Shown here: positions 46,201 through 55,665 of the stretch, piece after piece
Position numbering within the stretch: the stretch's first letter is position 1
Layout of the letters: each line of letters starts with the position of its first letter
Source of the DNA: Colwellia marinimaniae
GTDB taxonomy: Bacteria; Pseudomonadota; Gammaproteobacteria; Enterobacterales; Alteromonadaceae
NCBI RefSeq assembly: GCF_002207865.1
Contig: NZ_BDQM01000012.1
Span: 52,759 to 116,758 of the forward strand
Direction of reading: 5' to 3'
DNA: 64,000 bases
Notes under the pieces: generated by a model
What the model was told of the DNA's origin: nothing
Seen by the model: the letters and a program-made list of their open reading frames with translations, nothing else
Database searches by the model: none
Translations under genes and position numbers: made by a program

Positions 46201-47152
46201 CCGAGATACGGATACTACCCAGAACCAGCTAGCCACCTTGAGCAATAGCCCGCTAGGTAATAGCGAGCTTGCCGCGTTAACTCACGGGCAACAAATTTGT
46301 TTCAAATTAGCTAAGGGTGCTCATACCGGTAACTTATTACATGATATTTTAGAGCAAACTGATTTTACTGCACCCAACTGGCAAGAAAGTGTAGAAAAAC
46401 CGTTGTTAGTTTATGGTGAGTTAACTAGTGGCGGGGTAAATACCAGTGACAATACCTCCTTTACTGAAGATGATTTAATTGCCTGGTTAGAGCAAGTGCT
46501 TAATACCGCTTTTATTAGCAATGATGATAATGACAATTATGCCAGTCTTAGCGATCTGGACTTGAATAAAACCTTGCGTGAAAGTGAGTTCTATTTTCCC
46601 ATGCAAGGCGAGGGCACCAGTGCCTTAGCTAAATTGCTAACCGATCACCGAAATAGCGCGGAACGTAATATTAATAGCAGTGACAGCAAGACATCAACTA
46701 GCAGCTCTACTAATACCTCAACTCTAACGTTAAAGTATCCAGTGATGTTACCTAGCCATAAAAAGCTTAGCGGCATGATGCATGGTTTTATCGATTTGAT
46801 TTTTGAATACCAAGGTAAATATTACTTGTGTGATTATAAATCTAGCCACCTAGGTGATAGCTTTCAAGACTATCAGTATGATGCTTTACTCGATAATGTG
46901 GAAAAAAACTATTATGACTTACAATATCTGATTTACTCCTTAGCACTACATCGCTATTTAAAGCAGACCCTTAGTGATTATCAGCCCAGTAAACATTTTG
47001 GTGGTGTCTATTATTTATATCTTCGTGGTATGACGACAGAGCCAGAGCATCAAGGTGCTGGGGTGTATTATCGTAAAATTTCGGTGCAAGAATTAAATAA
47101 TTTAGATGCACTATTTGCACATGAAAATAGCGAGGCAGCGCAAGATGACTGA
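43280..47152 (+). CDS. recB: Exodeoxyribonuclease V beta subunit (RecB)
   Basis: A 1290-residue helicase-nuclease of RecBCD. Motif I is LIEASAGTGKTYNITRIYLR (about residue 42), motif II is ALIDEFQDTDPKQFGILQ, and the helicase set continues with FLIGDPKQAIYGFRGGDIFA, NWRSTPEM, LITQHGSKGMEYPYVFIPFA and LLYVAITRAERRCYI. The C-terminal nuclease domain carries MHGFIDLIFEYQGKYYLCDY with the catalytic D...DYK. It overlaps recC by one base and recD by eight, so the three are coupled. A full, intact RecBCD is present. Confidence 0.96.
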   Translation: MTHLNTPDANQVVNNLDNKVASAALTLKNLDAATIPLSGKHLIEASAGTGKTYNITRIYLRLLLERELTVEQILLMTFTKDATQELRGRIDSFIRLALSDWQVLCVDDPYFTALDKRIDKSKREFLLKRALLFLDEAAIFTIHGFCQRVLNQYAFTSGLPFNANMAANSTEITLQVCQDWYRSLAKSDADSFMLLASFWATPESFLSSFSKAIGHSSTLSVIDVESIAAEFITLVRQAHENLTTHSDLFENALILVKKGAEQEKRRSELAQLNTWLVSIIDQELSLMAVGEGKVKMPDAFFDGKRYARSTYKAELLDAFAPVKQVKEQVKKIANKINKAKAYTIVKSGIYNIRQQVITQKQALNLLDFDDLINTLAYCLSSACLTDKGANKECSNDESSSDDNTNQLAKQLLAQYPVALIDEFQDTDPKQFGILQAIYYGDNAVKANAALFLIGDPKQAIYGFRGGDIFAYLNARSGCDYHWLMDTNWRSTPEMIAGYNQLFSKKAKAARPEDATGKLSESVFGFGIPYLAVLAGKKSASANQENAESGQVLADSDKALQFIHFTDHEQPDSKVSQGSRPMMANWCANEIVTLLTSNEHAAKPKDIAILVRDGAEARDIKQALEQAGLDSVFLSDRANLFHSEQARQLLCLLKGVLLPENERLFVAALSCGLLGYDAQKLYQLQQDELAYQTMKFAFVDYRSQWQRQGFITMAITLMHNLLDVPLRNKDRCLTNILHLFEILQAASVRLSQGQELLHWFEQQCHAESNDVEAELRLESDGDLIRLITQHGSKGMEYPYVFIPFACRHKDPLKFGNKAVSYLEYHDKHGNLCLSLDGGKEAKQAMSNEAYAESIRLLYVAITRAERRCYILCCAFDGYHLSPLGKTLQLQEQDSIIKGLAVVKAGAEHAIGIRQVSLDCPLDDNGQVLKQLENNSQESVNSAVSQFTGTIERDWWLSSFTALSRNIRHAGVSNPDRDTDTTQNQLATLSNSPLGNSELAALTHGQQICFKLAKGAHTGNLLHDILEQTDFTAPNWQESVEKPLLVYGELTSGGVNTSDNTSFTEDDLIAWLEQVLNTAFISNDDNDNYASLSDLDLNKTLRESEFYFPMQGEGTSALAKLLTDHRNSAERNINSSDSKTSTSSSTNTSTLTLKYPVMLPSHKKLSGMMHGFIDLIFEYQGKYYLCDYKSSHLGDSFQDYQYDALLDNVEKNYYDLQYLIYSLALHRYLKQTLSDYQPSKHFGGVYYLYLRGMTTEPEHQGAGVYYRKISVQELNNLDALFAHENSEAAQDD

Positions 47153-49229
47153 GATTAGAGTGAATAGTAGGAGCGAGCAAGTGTATAGCCACTTTAATCA
47201 AGTCAAAGACGCTATTCAAGGTGTTGAAGCCATTGATTATTTTTTTGCCAAAGAAATGTTTGCTGCCTTAATTTATCAGACAAATACTGAGACCGCCGTT
47301 GATATCGAGCCGCAAAAAACTTTATATCATGTATTTTTAGCCTTAAGTGCTAGCCTACGCGCCGGACATACGTGTTTGCCCTTGGCAGAAATTGCTGAGC
47401 AACATTGGGGCAAAGGCGTGCCAGTAAAAAATGGCGATAACTATGATTTCAGCCATGCTGGTTTTGTTTTTGCTCCCTTAACTGAACTGCAAAGCCTATT
47501 AACTGAGTTAACTATTCAAGCCGGTGATCAACAATTACTGGTGCTGCATAAGGATAAGTTATATTTGCGCCGTTACTTTCAGTTTGAACGTGACTTAGGA
47601 CATGCCATTAACAACCGCTTAAGTCAGCAATGTCAGTATGATAATGGACAAATTCAACAGTGTATTTCGGCCTTATTCCCTAAGGAGCAAGGCCTAGCAT
47701 CGTTAGACATTGATTGGCAAAAAGTGGCGGTCGCTAATGCCATCAATAAAAAATTTAGTGTTATTGCTGGCGGCCCAGGTACGGGTAAAACCTATACTGT
47801 CACTAAATTATTAGCCGCGCTGGTGATGTTAGCGCAGTTAAGAGCAAAGCCGTTAGCTGTAGCAGCGCAAAGTAGACAGGGCACACCGACGCTTAATATT
47901 GCCCTTGTTGCTCCCACAGGTAAAGCAGCACAACGTTTGTCAGAGTCCATTGTTACTGCCATTTCTGGTTTTAAAGACTTAATCGATGCCGAGGTGTTAG
48001 CGGAAATTCCGAGCCAAGCACAAACCATTCACCGCTTGTTAGGGGTATTGCCCAATTCGCCTAATTTCAAACACCATGAAGATAATCTCTTAGCGTATGA
48101 CATTATCTTAATAGATGAAGTCTCTATGGTGGATTTACCCCTAATGACTCGGATATTTCGCGCGCTCAAGGATACAGCGAAAGTCATTTTATTAGGTGAT
48201 GCCGATCAATTACCCTCGGTCGCAGCTGGCAGTGTGTTAGCGGATATAGCGCCACGACCACATGGCGGCTTTAGCTCGGATAATGTGCAATATTTACGGC
48301 AAGTTTGCCAACTCTCGGCTGAGCAAGCTAGCGAATTTTTATCTGGGCAGTTAACAGGTCATACTAGCAATGTTGATTACTTATCGTTTCTGCTTAAATC
48401 AAGACGTTTTGACGGTAAAGGCGGTATTGGTTTGCTCGCCAATAGTGTTATTCAAGGTGATGTTAAGCGTAGTTGGCAGCTACTGTGTGATGCACATTCT
48501 CAGCAAGCGGGTCAATTATCATTGGCACAAGGTGAGCTTGCTAACTGGTTAGCGCCTTTAGTGAAACAGTATTACCAGCCGATTGAATTTTGCGCCAATG
48601 TTAGCGATGCCTTTGCCTTGTTAGCACAATTTCGGGTACTTTGTGCTACCCGGCAAGGAGATTATGGGGTAGAGCGTCTCAATGAGGTGATTAAACACTA
48701 TTTAGGGAAAAATAAAGCCCTTTATCAGCAAAATGAGCCGGCGCTTTATCATGGTCAGCCCATTATGATTAATGAAAACGACTACCGTTTAGGTTTGTAT
48801 AATGGCGATATCGGCATTATCTGGCGAGTAATAGACCAAGCAGGTAAGACACATCTTATGGCGTGTTTTGAAGACACAAGTCTTGAAAGTAATACGGCTG
48901 AGGACACTGACACCGGGCAGCAAGCGATAAGACAAATATTGCCATCACGCTTACCGAAATTTGAAAGTGTTTATGCCATGACCATTCACAAAACCCAAGG
49001 CAGTGAGTTTGCTCATGTTGCTCTGGTTATTTCAGCGACACAGAGTGCAGCACACCATAAGCAGCAAAGAGCGAGTAAACTGTTATCACGAGAGTTACTC
49101 TACACGGGCATCACTCGGGCGAAAACACAGCTGACTATTGCCGCCCACCAAGGGATTTGGCAGCAAGGTGTTAGCGCACAAGTTAAGCGTCATTCGGGTT
49201 TAGTTTTATGCGCAACGCGTGAAAAGTGA
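47145..49229 (+). CDS. recD: Exodeoxyribonuclease V alpha subunit (RecD)
   Basis: A 694-residue fast 5'-3' helicase of RecBCD. Walker A is FSVIAGGPGTGKTYTVTKLL, motif II is DIILIDEVSMVDLPLMTRIF, and later motifs include LLGDADQLPSVAAGSVLAD, PKFESVYAMTIHKTQGSEFA and LLYTGITRAKTQLTIAA. The ATG at 47145 lies inside the end of recB (eight-base overlap); a longer frame to 47106 is open but lacks a better start. It ends the recCBD operon. Confidence 0.95.
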   Translation: MTEIRVNSRSEQVYSHFNQVKDAIQGVEAIDYFFAKEMFAALIYQTNTETAVDIEPQKTLYHVFLALSASLRAGHTCLPLAEIAEQHWGKGVPVKNGDNYDFSHAGFVFAPLTELQSLLTELTIQAGDQQLLVLHKDKLYLRRYFQFERDLGHAINNRLSQQCQYDNGQIQQCISALFPKEQGLASLDIDWQKVAVANAINKKFSVIAGGPGTGKTYTVTKLLAALVMLAQLRAKPLAVAAQSRQGTPTLNIALVAPTGKAAQRLSESIVTAISGFKDLIDAEVLAEIPSQAQTIHRLLGVLPNSPNFKHHEDNLLAYDIILIDEVSMVDLPLMTRIFRALKDTAKVILLGDADQLPSVAAGSVLADIAPRPHGGFSSDNVQYLRQVCQLSAEQASEFLSGQLTGHTSNVDYLSFLLKSRRFDGKGGIGLLANSVIQGDVKRSWQLLCDAHSQQAGQLSLAQGELANWLAPLVKQYYQPIEFCANVSDAFALLAQFRVLCATRQGDYGVERLNEVIKHYLGKNKALYQQNEPALYHGQPIMINENDYRLGLYNGDIGIIWRVIDQAGKTHLMACFEDTSLESNTAEDTDTGQQAIRQILPSRLPKFESVYAMTIHKTQGSEFAHVALVISATQSAAHHKQQRASKLLSRELLYTGITRAKTQLTIAAHQGIWQQGVSAQVKRHSGLVLCATREK

Positions 49230-49317
49230 TAACATAGCGGCTGCTCACTACTTTTTATTTTTACCTTTTACGGTTGATTTTTATTTCTAATAAATACCCA
49301 AGGATTTCAGTAAACAC

Positions 49318-49875
49318 ATGCAATTAATTGATATAGACAAAGCACGATATAGAAAACATTTAAATATTGTTATTGTGGGCTTTATCAGCTCATTATTAGT
49401 GATGTCATTGCTTTTTGGTACTCTGCTGATCAGCCTGTTTTCCAATGTTGGTGAAGTGACTGCGCTAGTGCAAGCGACCATTGATTCGGTAGCGGTAGAG
49501 CCAGAGACTAATTTTAGCTACAACTTAATTGGCGTTATTTTGGCACTCGTTGTCAATGGTGTCTTTTTATATAAGGTTAAAAACAGTGATTTTTTTACTG
49601 AGATATATTACGTGTGGCGGGTAAAACAGCTACAGAACTTAGTGTATCGTAAGTTTAAAAAAATTAAACTTGCCGGTAAAAATGGTGAAGAAACCGCGCT
49701 GATCATTTTATCATTTTACTATCAGAGTCAATTACAAGTGTATCAACTAGATGATAATACCATTACCTTATCGACCATCGAAAAAAGATTACAACAGCTC
49801 AATGAAACCATTGCTAACACAGGCTTAACTATTAGTGCTGAGCAATTCGAAAAAAAGCTGATAGCTTGTTATTAG
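49318..49875 (+). CDS. DUF3087 family membrane protein
   Basis: A 185-residue protein that begins MQLIDIDKARYRKHLNIVIV, the signature of DUF3087, with two membrane helices (FISSLLVMSLLFGTLLISLF and YNLIGVILALVVNGVFLY) and a cytoplasmic helical C-terminus. The function is unknown. It follows recD by 88 bp on the same strand and may be read from the same transcript. Confidence 0.88.
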   Translation: MQLIDIDKARYRKHLNIVIVGFISSLLVMSLLFGTLLISLFSNVGEVTALVQATIDSVAVEPETNFSYNLIGVILALVVNGVFLYKVKNSDFFTEIYYVWRVKQLQNLVYRKFKKIKLAGKNGEETALIILSFYYQSQLQVYQLDDNTITLSTIEKRLQQLNETIANTGLTISAEQFEKKLIACY

Positions 49876-49897
49876 AACGCAAAAAAAACGACTATAG

Positions 49898-49933
49898 CTA
49901 ATATCACTAATATCACTAATATCACTAATATCG
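49898..49933 (+). repeat. Tandem repeat, 4 copies of a 9-mer
   Basis: CTAATATCA is repeated head to tail four times, the last copy ending in G. It lies between the DUF3087 gene and the VOC remnant. No coding role is seen. Confidence 0.85.
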
Positions 49934-49972
49934 TTCAAAAAAGGCCCAAGGCAGCTTAATTAAAGAACAAAG

Positions 49973-50152
49973 ATGATAGCTTATATCACCCTTGGCACGA
50001 ATGATTTTGATAAAGCAGTGGCATTTTGCCATTAATTATTCGATAGCATAGCTGCCAGTCTACTTTTAGAAAATGAGCAATTTGTTGCTTGCTCAACAGG
50101 CATGGAGTACGCAGGATTTTCAATCACTAAACCTTTTGCTGGTAAAGCCTAA
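49973..50152 (+). pseudogene. Glyoxalase/VOC-family protein, broken remnant
   Basis: The frame reads MIAYITLGTNDFDKAVAFCH, a stop at 50033, then LFDSIAASLLLENEQFVACS, TGMEYAGFSITKPFAGKA and a stop. This matches the N-terminal half of a common VOC/glyoxalase-like protein (recalled). The second half of the domain is missing, so both a nonsense change and a 3' deletion have occurred. It has lost function. Confidence 0.7.
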
Positions 50153-50208
50153 AGGTTACGGGTAAAGCAAGGCGTTCAAAGTAAGACTGAAGTTAAAACG
50201 TAGACAAT

Positions 50209-50243
50209 AAAAAACCAGCGAGCTAAAAGAGCGCTGGTTTTTT
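50209..50243. terminator. Bidirectional terminator downstream of infA
   Basis: AAACCAGCG and CGCTGGTTT form a stem with A residues before and T residues after, so it can terminate infA on the minus strand and any transcript from the plus side. Confidence 0.85.
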
Positions 50244-50287
50244 TATATTGGTTCGAAATAACCTAAGGTTAATAGGTGTTTTCTGGC

Positions 50288-50512
<225 letters not shown>

Positions 50513-50635
50513 CTAAACCTCTAATGTTGTGCAAATAGCCAAGAAATTATTCTAGAATAGTAATATTTTCTGGCAGATAAAAAAGCTGCGCGAATCATGC
50601 CTAATTGCTTGACCAATGTAAAGGCTTGCTGCACT

Positions 50636-51388
50636 TTATTTAGTGATTTTAGCGTTATTAACGACAGCTTTGCTGTTTAATTGCCATTGACTGTTAATAA
50701 AGCGCTCAAAGGGGAAATATCGGTCTTTATAATTCATTTTTTGACAATCATCAATTTGATAACCCAAATATAAATAGGGTAATGACATTTGTTGGCAAAA
50801 GTTTAATTGGGTGAGAATAGAAAACACCCCTAAACCATGGGCTTTATATTCTGGGTGATAAAAGGTATAAACAGCGGATAAGCCGTTACTTAAGACATCA
50901 GTTACGGCAACACAGACGAGTTTCTCTTGCTCTTGCTCATTTGCCGGTGCCCAGGTTTCAATAAATAATTGTTGGGTTAAATTGCAGCTTAAAAACCCCT
51001 GGTACTGCTCAAAAGAAGCGGGGTACATACTGCCTTCTTGATGAAAGGTATTAATATAAGCTTCAAACAAGGGGTAATAGCTGTCTTTTAATTGTGAAGA
51101 TTGTTTAATAATAAAATGATTATTACGCTTTTTTGATCTTCTTTGGCTTTTAGACGGGCTAAATTCTTTGCTTAATACACGAATTGACTGACAAGCATTA
51201 CACTGAGGGCAGTGTGGTCGATAGCTTTGTTCACCGCTACGGCGAAAGCCTTGGGTCATTAACCAAGCATAACTCTCACTGTTGGCTAATCGTTCATCAA
51301 CGGCAATCAGTAGCCGCTCTTCTTTATCAGGTAAATAATTACAGGGAAATATTTTACTTATACCCAGTTTATAGGAAATTTCATTCAT
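50636..51388 (-). CDS. bpt: Aspartate/glutamate leucyltransferase (Bpt-type ATE)
   Basis: A 250-residue enzyme that adds leucine from Leu-tRNA to N-terminal Asp or Glu, marking proteins for ClpAP (N-end rule). Visible motifs are the Cys-rich [17 protein letters not shown], the [13 protein letters not shown] region and [39 protein letters not shown]. Bacterial members of this length with these motifs are usually the Bpt type; it is often annotated ate. It lies between aat and infA, genes of the same N-end rule pathway and translation. Confidence 0.93.
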   Translation of the reverse strand: MNEISYKLGISKIFPCNYLPDKEERLLIAVDERLANSESYAWLMTQGFRRSGEQSYRPHCPQCNACQSIRVLSKEFSPSKSQRRSKKRNNHFIIKQSSQLKDSYYPLFEAYINTFHQEGSMYPASFEQYQGFLSCNLTQQLFIETWAPANEQEQEKLVCVAVTDVLSNGLSAVYTFYHPEYKAHGLGVFSILTQLNFCQQMSLPYLYLGYQIDDCQKMNYKDRYFPFERFINSQWQLNSKAVVNNAKITK

Positions 51389-51487
51389 TGATAATTTACC
51401 AATTTCACATCAGTATCAAGGTTAATTATAACTAAAATTATGACGCTCTGTCTTAACATCAGTCATTTAATTTGGCTCTGTTGTAGT

Positions 51488-51595
51488 TTGGTGTTGTTGA
51501 GTAAACGACCGAGACGCATAAACCCCTCCATGGGACTCTACACAAGCATCCATGCTTGTGAAGCTCGATCTTATCACATCAGCAACACCTTCCTT
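51488..51595. repeat. Palindromic repeat element upstream of ate
   Basis: The outer ends GGTGTTGTTGA and TCAGCAACACC are inverted repeats with one mismatch. Inside is a perfect hairpin CACAAGCAT CC ATGCTTGTG (51541-51560). It fills the 255-bp gap between aat and ate and has no ORF. It looks like a mobile palindromic repeat of the kind scattered in Alteromonadales genomes; it may also affect transcription between the two genes. Confidence 0.55.
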
Positions 51596-51643
51596 TAAAT
51601 CAGTGTGTTACATTATAGACAACAGTGTTTTACAACAAAGACT

Positions 51644-52375
51644 TTAATTTAGGGTTAAGGTTCGGGCTTGCCAAAAATCATCGGGCACTCGCGTAGTTAT
51701 CGCCTGTTGGTGTTTTTGTAGAAAAGCCACACGGCTTATCTCTTTGGCGCCCATGTCTGCCAGAAAGGGGTTGAGCAACTGACAATCAATAAAATTAATA
51801 CCGATACTCTGGAGTAATTGTCCTAGGGCAATAAGGGCAAATTTTGAGGTGTTACTGCGTTTATAGAACATAGACTCACCCGAAAAAAAACCGTTAATAG
51901 CGACACCGTATAAACCACCGACTAACTCATTATTATTATTATTATTTTCGTCTGTCTGCCAAATCTCAATAGAATGCGCATGACCTTGTTGATGCAAACC
52001 AATATAGGCAGCCTGCATATCATCCAGTATCCAAGTCTCGTCTTGGCGAAAGGGCGCATCGGCACAAAGCTGTATAACCTGAATAAAGTCTTGGTTGAGA
52101 GTGATGGTATAGGGCGCTTTACGTATTGCTTTCGCCAAGGTGCGATTAATTCGTAATTGGTTAAGGTCTATGATGGCTCTAGGATTGGGTGACCACCACA
52201 TTAATGGGTCATCTTCGCTATACCAAGGGAAGATACCTTGGGAATACGCACTCAGTAACCTAGCACTAGATAAGTCACCACCGATCGCCAGTAAACCATT
52301 TGGCTCGGTTAGTGCAGAATTAAGGGGCGGGAACGCTAAACTGGCATCATCAAGTTGATACAGTAATTGACTCAT
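51644..52375 (-). CDS. aat: Leucyl/phenylalanyl-tRNA--protein transferase
   Basis: A 243-residue enzyme that adds Leu or Phe to N-terminal Lys or Arg of proteins for ClpAP degradation. Family text is clear: FPPLNSALTEPNGLLAIGGD, SAYSQGIFPWYSEDDPLMWW, SPNPRAIIDL, GHAHSIEIW, LVGGLYGVAINGFFSGESMF and FIDCQLLNPFLADMGAKEI. A Asn-rich insert (NNNNNN) lies before ELVGGL. It starts the aat-ate-infA set on the minus strand. Confidence 0.95.
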   Translation of the reverse strand: MSQLLYQLDDASLAFPPLNSALTEPNGLLAIGGDLSSARLLSAYSQGIFPWYSEDDPLMWWSPNPRAIIDLNQLRINRTLAKAIRKAPYTITLNQDFIQVIQLCADAPFRQDETWILDDMQAAYIGLHQQGHAHSIEIWQTDENNNNNNELVGGLYGVAINGFFSGESMFYKRSNTSKFALIALGQLLQSIGINFIDCQLLNPFLADMGAKEISRVAFLQKHQQAITTRVPDDFWQARTLTLN

Positions 52376-52508
52376 ATCTGACTCTTACTATTACTTTTTT
52401 CGGCGGAGGAACACAAATAAATAAACCACTTAAAACGGTTAAAGTTCAAGTGGTTTATTAATGTACAATAAGTAAATGCAGTGCTAAAGAAGTCTTAACT
52501 GCAGCTAT

Positions 52509-53504
<996 letters not shown>

Positions 53505-53626
53505 CTACTTATTTTATAGAAAATCTGACTAATTGATTGCTCGGTTAGTCCGATTGGTATTATGTATTAATTGGCATGATAAGGAAATAAAGCAAGGGGG
53601 TAAATAATTACTTCGTTATAAGATAA

Positions 53627-53675
53627 ATTAAAAAAAACGCACTTTAGCTTAACTGTAAGCAAAAGTGCGCTATTT
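53627..53675 (-). terminator. Rho-independent terminator after ald
   Basis: On the minus strand GCGCACTTTTGCTTA pairs imperfectly with TAAGCTAAAGTGCG and runs into eight T residues. It lies about 80 bp after the ald stop and before trxB. Confidence 0.85.
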
Positions 53676-53752
53676 ACGGTAAAAGACTAATCTAGCGAAA
53701 AGATTGTCCTAATGTTTACCGCATTATTTTTTAGCTAAGGCTAAGTTCAGCC

Positions 53753-54871
53753 TTATGCGTTTAGGGCAACGCTTGGCTCTACGTATTCATAACCTAATAC
53801 ATCGGCAACTGGCTTGTAAGTGATTTTACCGTGCGCTACATTTAAGCCAGCCATTAAATGTTCATCATCTAATAAAGCTTGTTTAGCACCTTTGTTTGCT
53901 ATGGTTAGTGCAAAGGGCATTGTGGCATTCGTTAACGCCATTGTTGACGTACGAGCGACACCACCTGGCATGTTAGCAACACAATAATGGACAACTTCAT
54001 CAACAACATAGGTTGGATCTTGATGTGTAGTCGCTTTTGATGTTTCAAAACAACCACCTTGGTCGATAGCAACATCAACGACAACAGCACCTTTTTTCAT
54101 CGATTTGATGTGTGCTCTAGTGACTAATTTAGGTGCAGCTGCACCTGGAATTAATACTGCGCCAATGACTAAGTCAGCTTCAACAATTAGGTGATCCATA
54201 GCATCTGCAGTGGAATAAACAGTCTTTAAACGACCATCAAACTCAGTATCTAATTGACGTAAACGCGGTAAAGAACGGTCTAAAATAGTCACGTCTGCGC
54301 CCATACCTACTGCCATACGTGCAGCTTGAGTACCAACAACACCACCACCAATAATAAGTACTTTAGCGGGAGCAACACCGGGAACGCCACCTAATAATGC
54401 GCCTAAACCACCTTGTGCTTTTTCTAATGCATGGGCACCAGCTTGGATAGACATACGACCAGCCACTTCCGACATAGGTGCTAATAAAGGTAAACCACCC
54501 GTTGCAGCGGTAACTGTTTCATAAGCAATACAAATTGCTCCTGAAGCTACTAATAACTCGGTTTGCTTAGGATCTGGTGCCAAATGTAGGTAAGTGAACA
54601 AAATTTGGCCTGGACGAAGCATACTACACTCAACCGGCTGTGGCTCTTTCACTTTGATGATCATATCGGCAGTGGCAAATATTTCTGCTGCGTTATCAAC
54701 GATTTTTGCACCGGCGGTAATATATTGCTCATTATCAAAGCCAATAGAGGCACCGCCATTATGTTCAACAATTACTTGGTGACCATTAACGATTAATTCT
54801 TTAACACCTGCAGGTGTTAAGCCAATACGGTATTCGTGGTTTTTAATTTCTTTTGGTACACCAATAATCAT
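53753..54871 (-). CDS. ald: Alanine dehydrogenase
   Basis: A 372-residue NAD-dependent enzyme that interconverts alanine with pyruvate and ammonia. Conserved text includes MIIGVPKEIKNHEYRIGLTP, IVEHNGGASIGF, MIIKVKEPQPVE, FTYLHLAPDP, IAYETV, PLLAPMSEVAGRMSIQAGAH, VLIIGGGVVGTQAARMAVGM and VVDVAIDQGGC. The ATG at 54871, after an AGAGA ribosome site, gives the usual length; the longer frame adds 12 unlikely residues. It is divergent from an Lrp/AsnC regulator, a standard arrangement for control of ald by alanine. Confidence 0.95.
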   Translation of the reverse strand: MIIGVPKEIKNHEYRIGLTPAGVKELIVNGHQVIVEHNGGASIGFDNEQYITAGAKIVDNAAEIFATADMIIKVKEPQPVECSMLRPGQILFTYLHLAPDPKQTELLVASGAICIAYETVTAATGGLPLLAPMSEVAGRMSIQAGAHALEKAQGGLGALLGGVPGVAPAKVLIIGGGVVGTQAARMAVGMGADVTILDRSLPRLRQLDTEFDGRLKTVYSTADAMDHLIVEADLVIGAVLIPGAAAPKLVTRAHIKSMKKGAVVVDVAIDQGGCFETSKATTHQDPTYVVDEVVHYCVANMPGGVARTSTMALTNATMPFALTIANKGAKQALLDDEHLMAGLNVAHGKITYKPVADVLGYEYVEPSVALNA

Positions 54872-54900
54872 ATCAATCTCTCTTAAGCAAAGTTTGTGGT

Positions 54901-54913
54901 AGCACATTGTGCT
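54901..54913. promoter_or_regulatory. Palindromic candidate operator between ald and lrp-type regulator
   Basis: AGCACA T TGTGCT is a perfect 13-bp palindrome 30 bp upstream of the ald start. A second short inverted repeat, GACTA..TAGTC, lies at 54952-54964. Sites of this kind in a divergent Lrp/ald region are often Lrp-type binding sites; this is inference. Confidence 0.4.
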
Positions 54914-55009
54914 GTTATCAAAGTGTTAACTGCGTGTGCTTCTCATATTTGCGACTAGTATAGTCACAATATAGTAGAATAACCTGTCGTTATTTGTATA
55001 CTTACGATA

Positions 55010-55015
55010 TATAAT
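55010..55015 (+). promoter_or_regulatory. Possible -10 box of the Lrp-type gene
   Basis: TATAAT lies 35 bp before the regulator's ATG. No good -35 match is seen at the usual spacing, which would fit an activated or autoregulated promoter. Confidence 0.35.
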
Positions 55016-55049
55016 GCTGCAAAAGGCCAATAAAACAGAGTAATATAAA

Positions 55050-55532
55050 ATGAGTGATTTATTAGGCAAACCTTTAGACCGTATCGACAAAAATATTTTA
55101 GTAGAATTACAAATCAATGGTCGGCTTTCTAATGTTGAGCTATCTAAGCAAGTTGGTTTAAGTCCAACTCCTTGTTTAGAAAGGGTAAAGCGGCTAGAGA
55201 AAGAAAAATATATTAGTGGTTATAAAGCGATATTGAATCCTCATAAGCTTGACGCTGCCTTATTAGTATTTGTTGAAATTACCTTAACCAAAACCAGCCC
55301 GGATGTATTTGATGATTTTGCTAAAGCGGTTGATGAACTTGATGTTATTCAAGAATGTCATCTGGTCTCCGGTGACTTTGATTTTCTGCTAAAAACGCGA
55401 GTGAAAGATATGTTGGCGTATCGGCAGCTTTTAGGTGATACCTTATTAAGGTTGCCAGCGGTCAGTGCCAGCCGCACCTATGTAGTGATGGATGAGATAA
55501 AGTCCAGTAATATGCTACCCATTAACCGTTAA
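55050..55532 (+). CDS. Lrp/AsnC-family transcriptional regulator
   Basis: A 160-residue regulator with an N-terminal winged HTH (LDRIDKNILVELQINGRLSN, VELSKQVGLSPTPCLERVKR) and a C-terminal RAM ligand domain (LLVFVEITLTKTSPDVFDDF, VIQECHLVSGDFDFLLKTRV). Full-length likeness to E. coli Lrp is high. Its divergence from ald suggests it controls ald in response to alanine or leucine; whether it is the global Lrp cannot be told here, although the FtsK-LolA-RarA genes that follow lrp in E. coli also follow here, which supports it. Confidence 0.93.
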   Translation: MSDLLGKPLDRIDKNILVELQINGRLSNVELSKQVGLSPTPCLERVKRLEKEKYISGYKAILNPHKLDAALLVFVEITLTKTSPDVFDDFAKAVDELDVIQECHLVSGDFDFLLKTRVKDMLAYRQLLGDTLLRLPAVSASRTYVVMDEIKSSNMLPINR

Positions 55533-55665
55533 CATGACTATTAAACCCTAGTTGATGGAAATATCGTACCCTAATGGTAATTTGTTGCTGTCAACTAAGC
55601 GCTAATTTGATACTTTAGTTGCTCTATGGGTAATTTTACCTATTTATTTTCGATGGTACTTTTAA

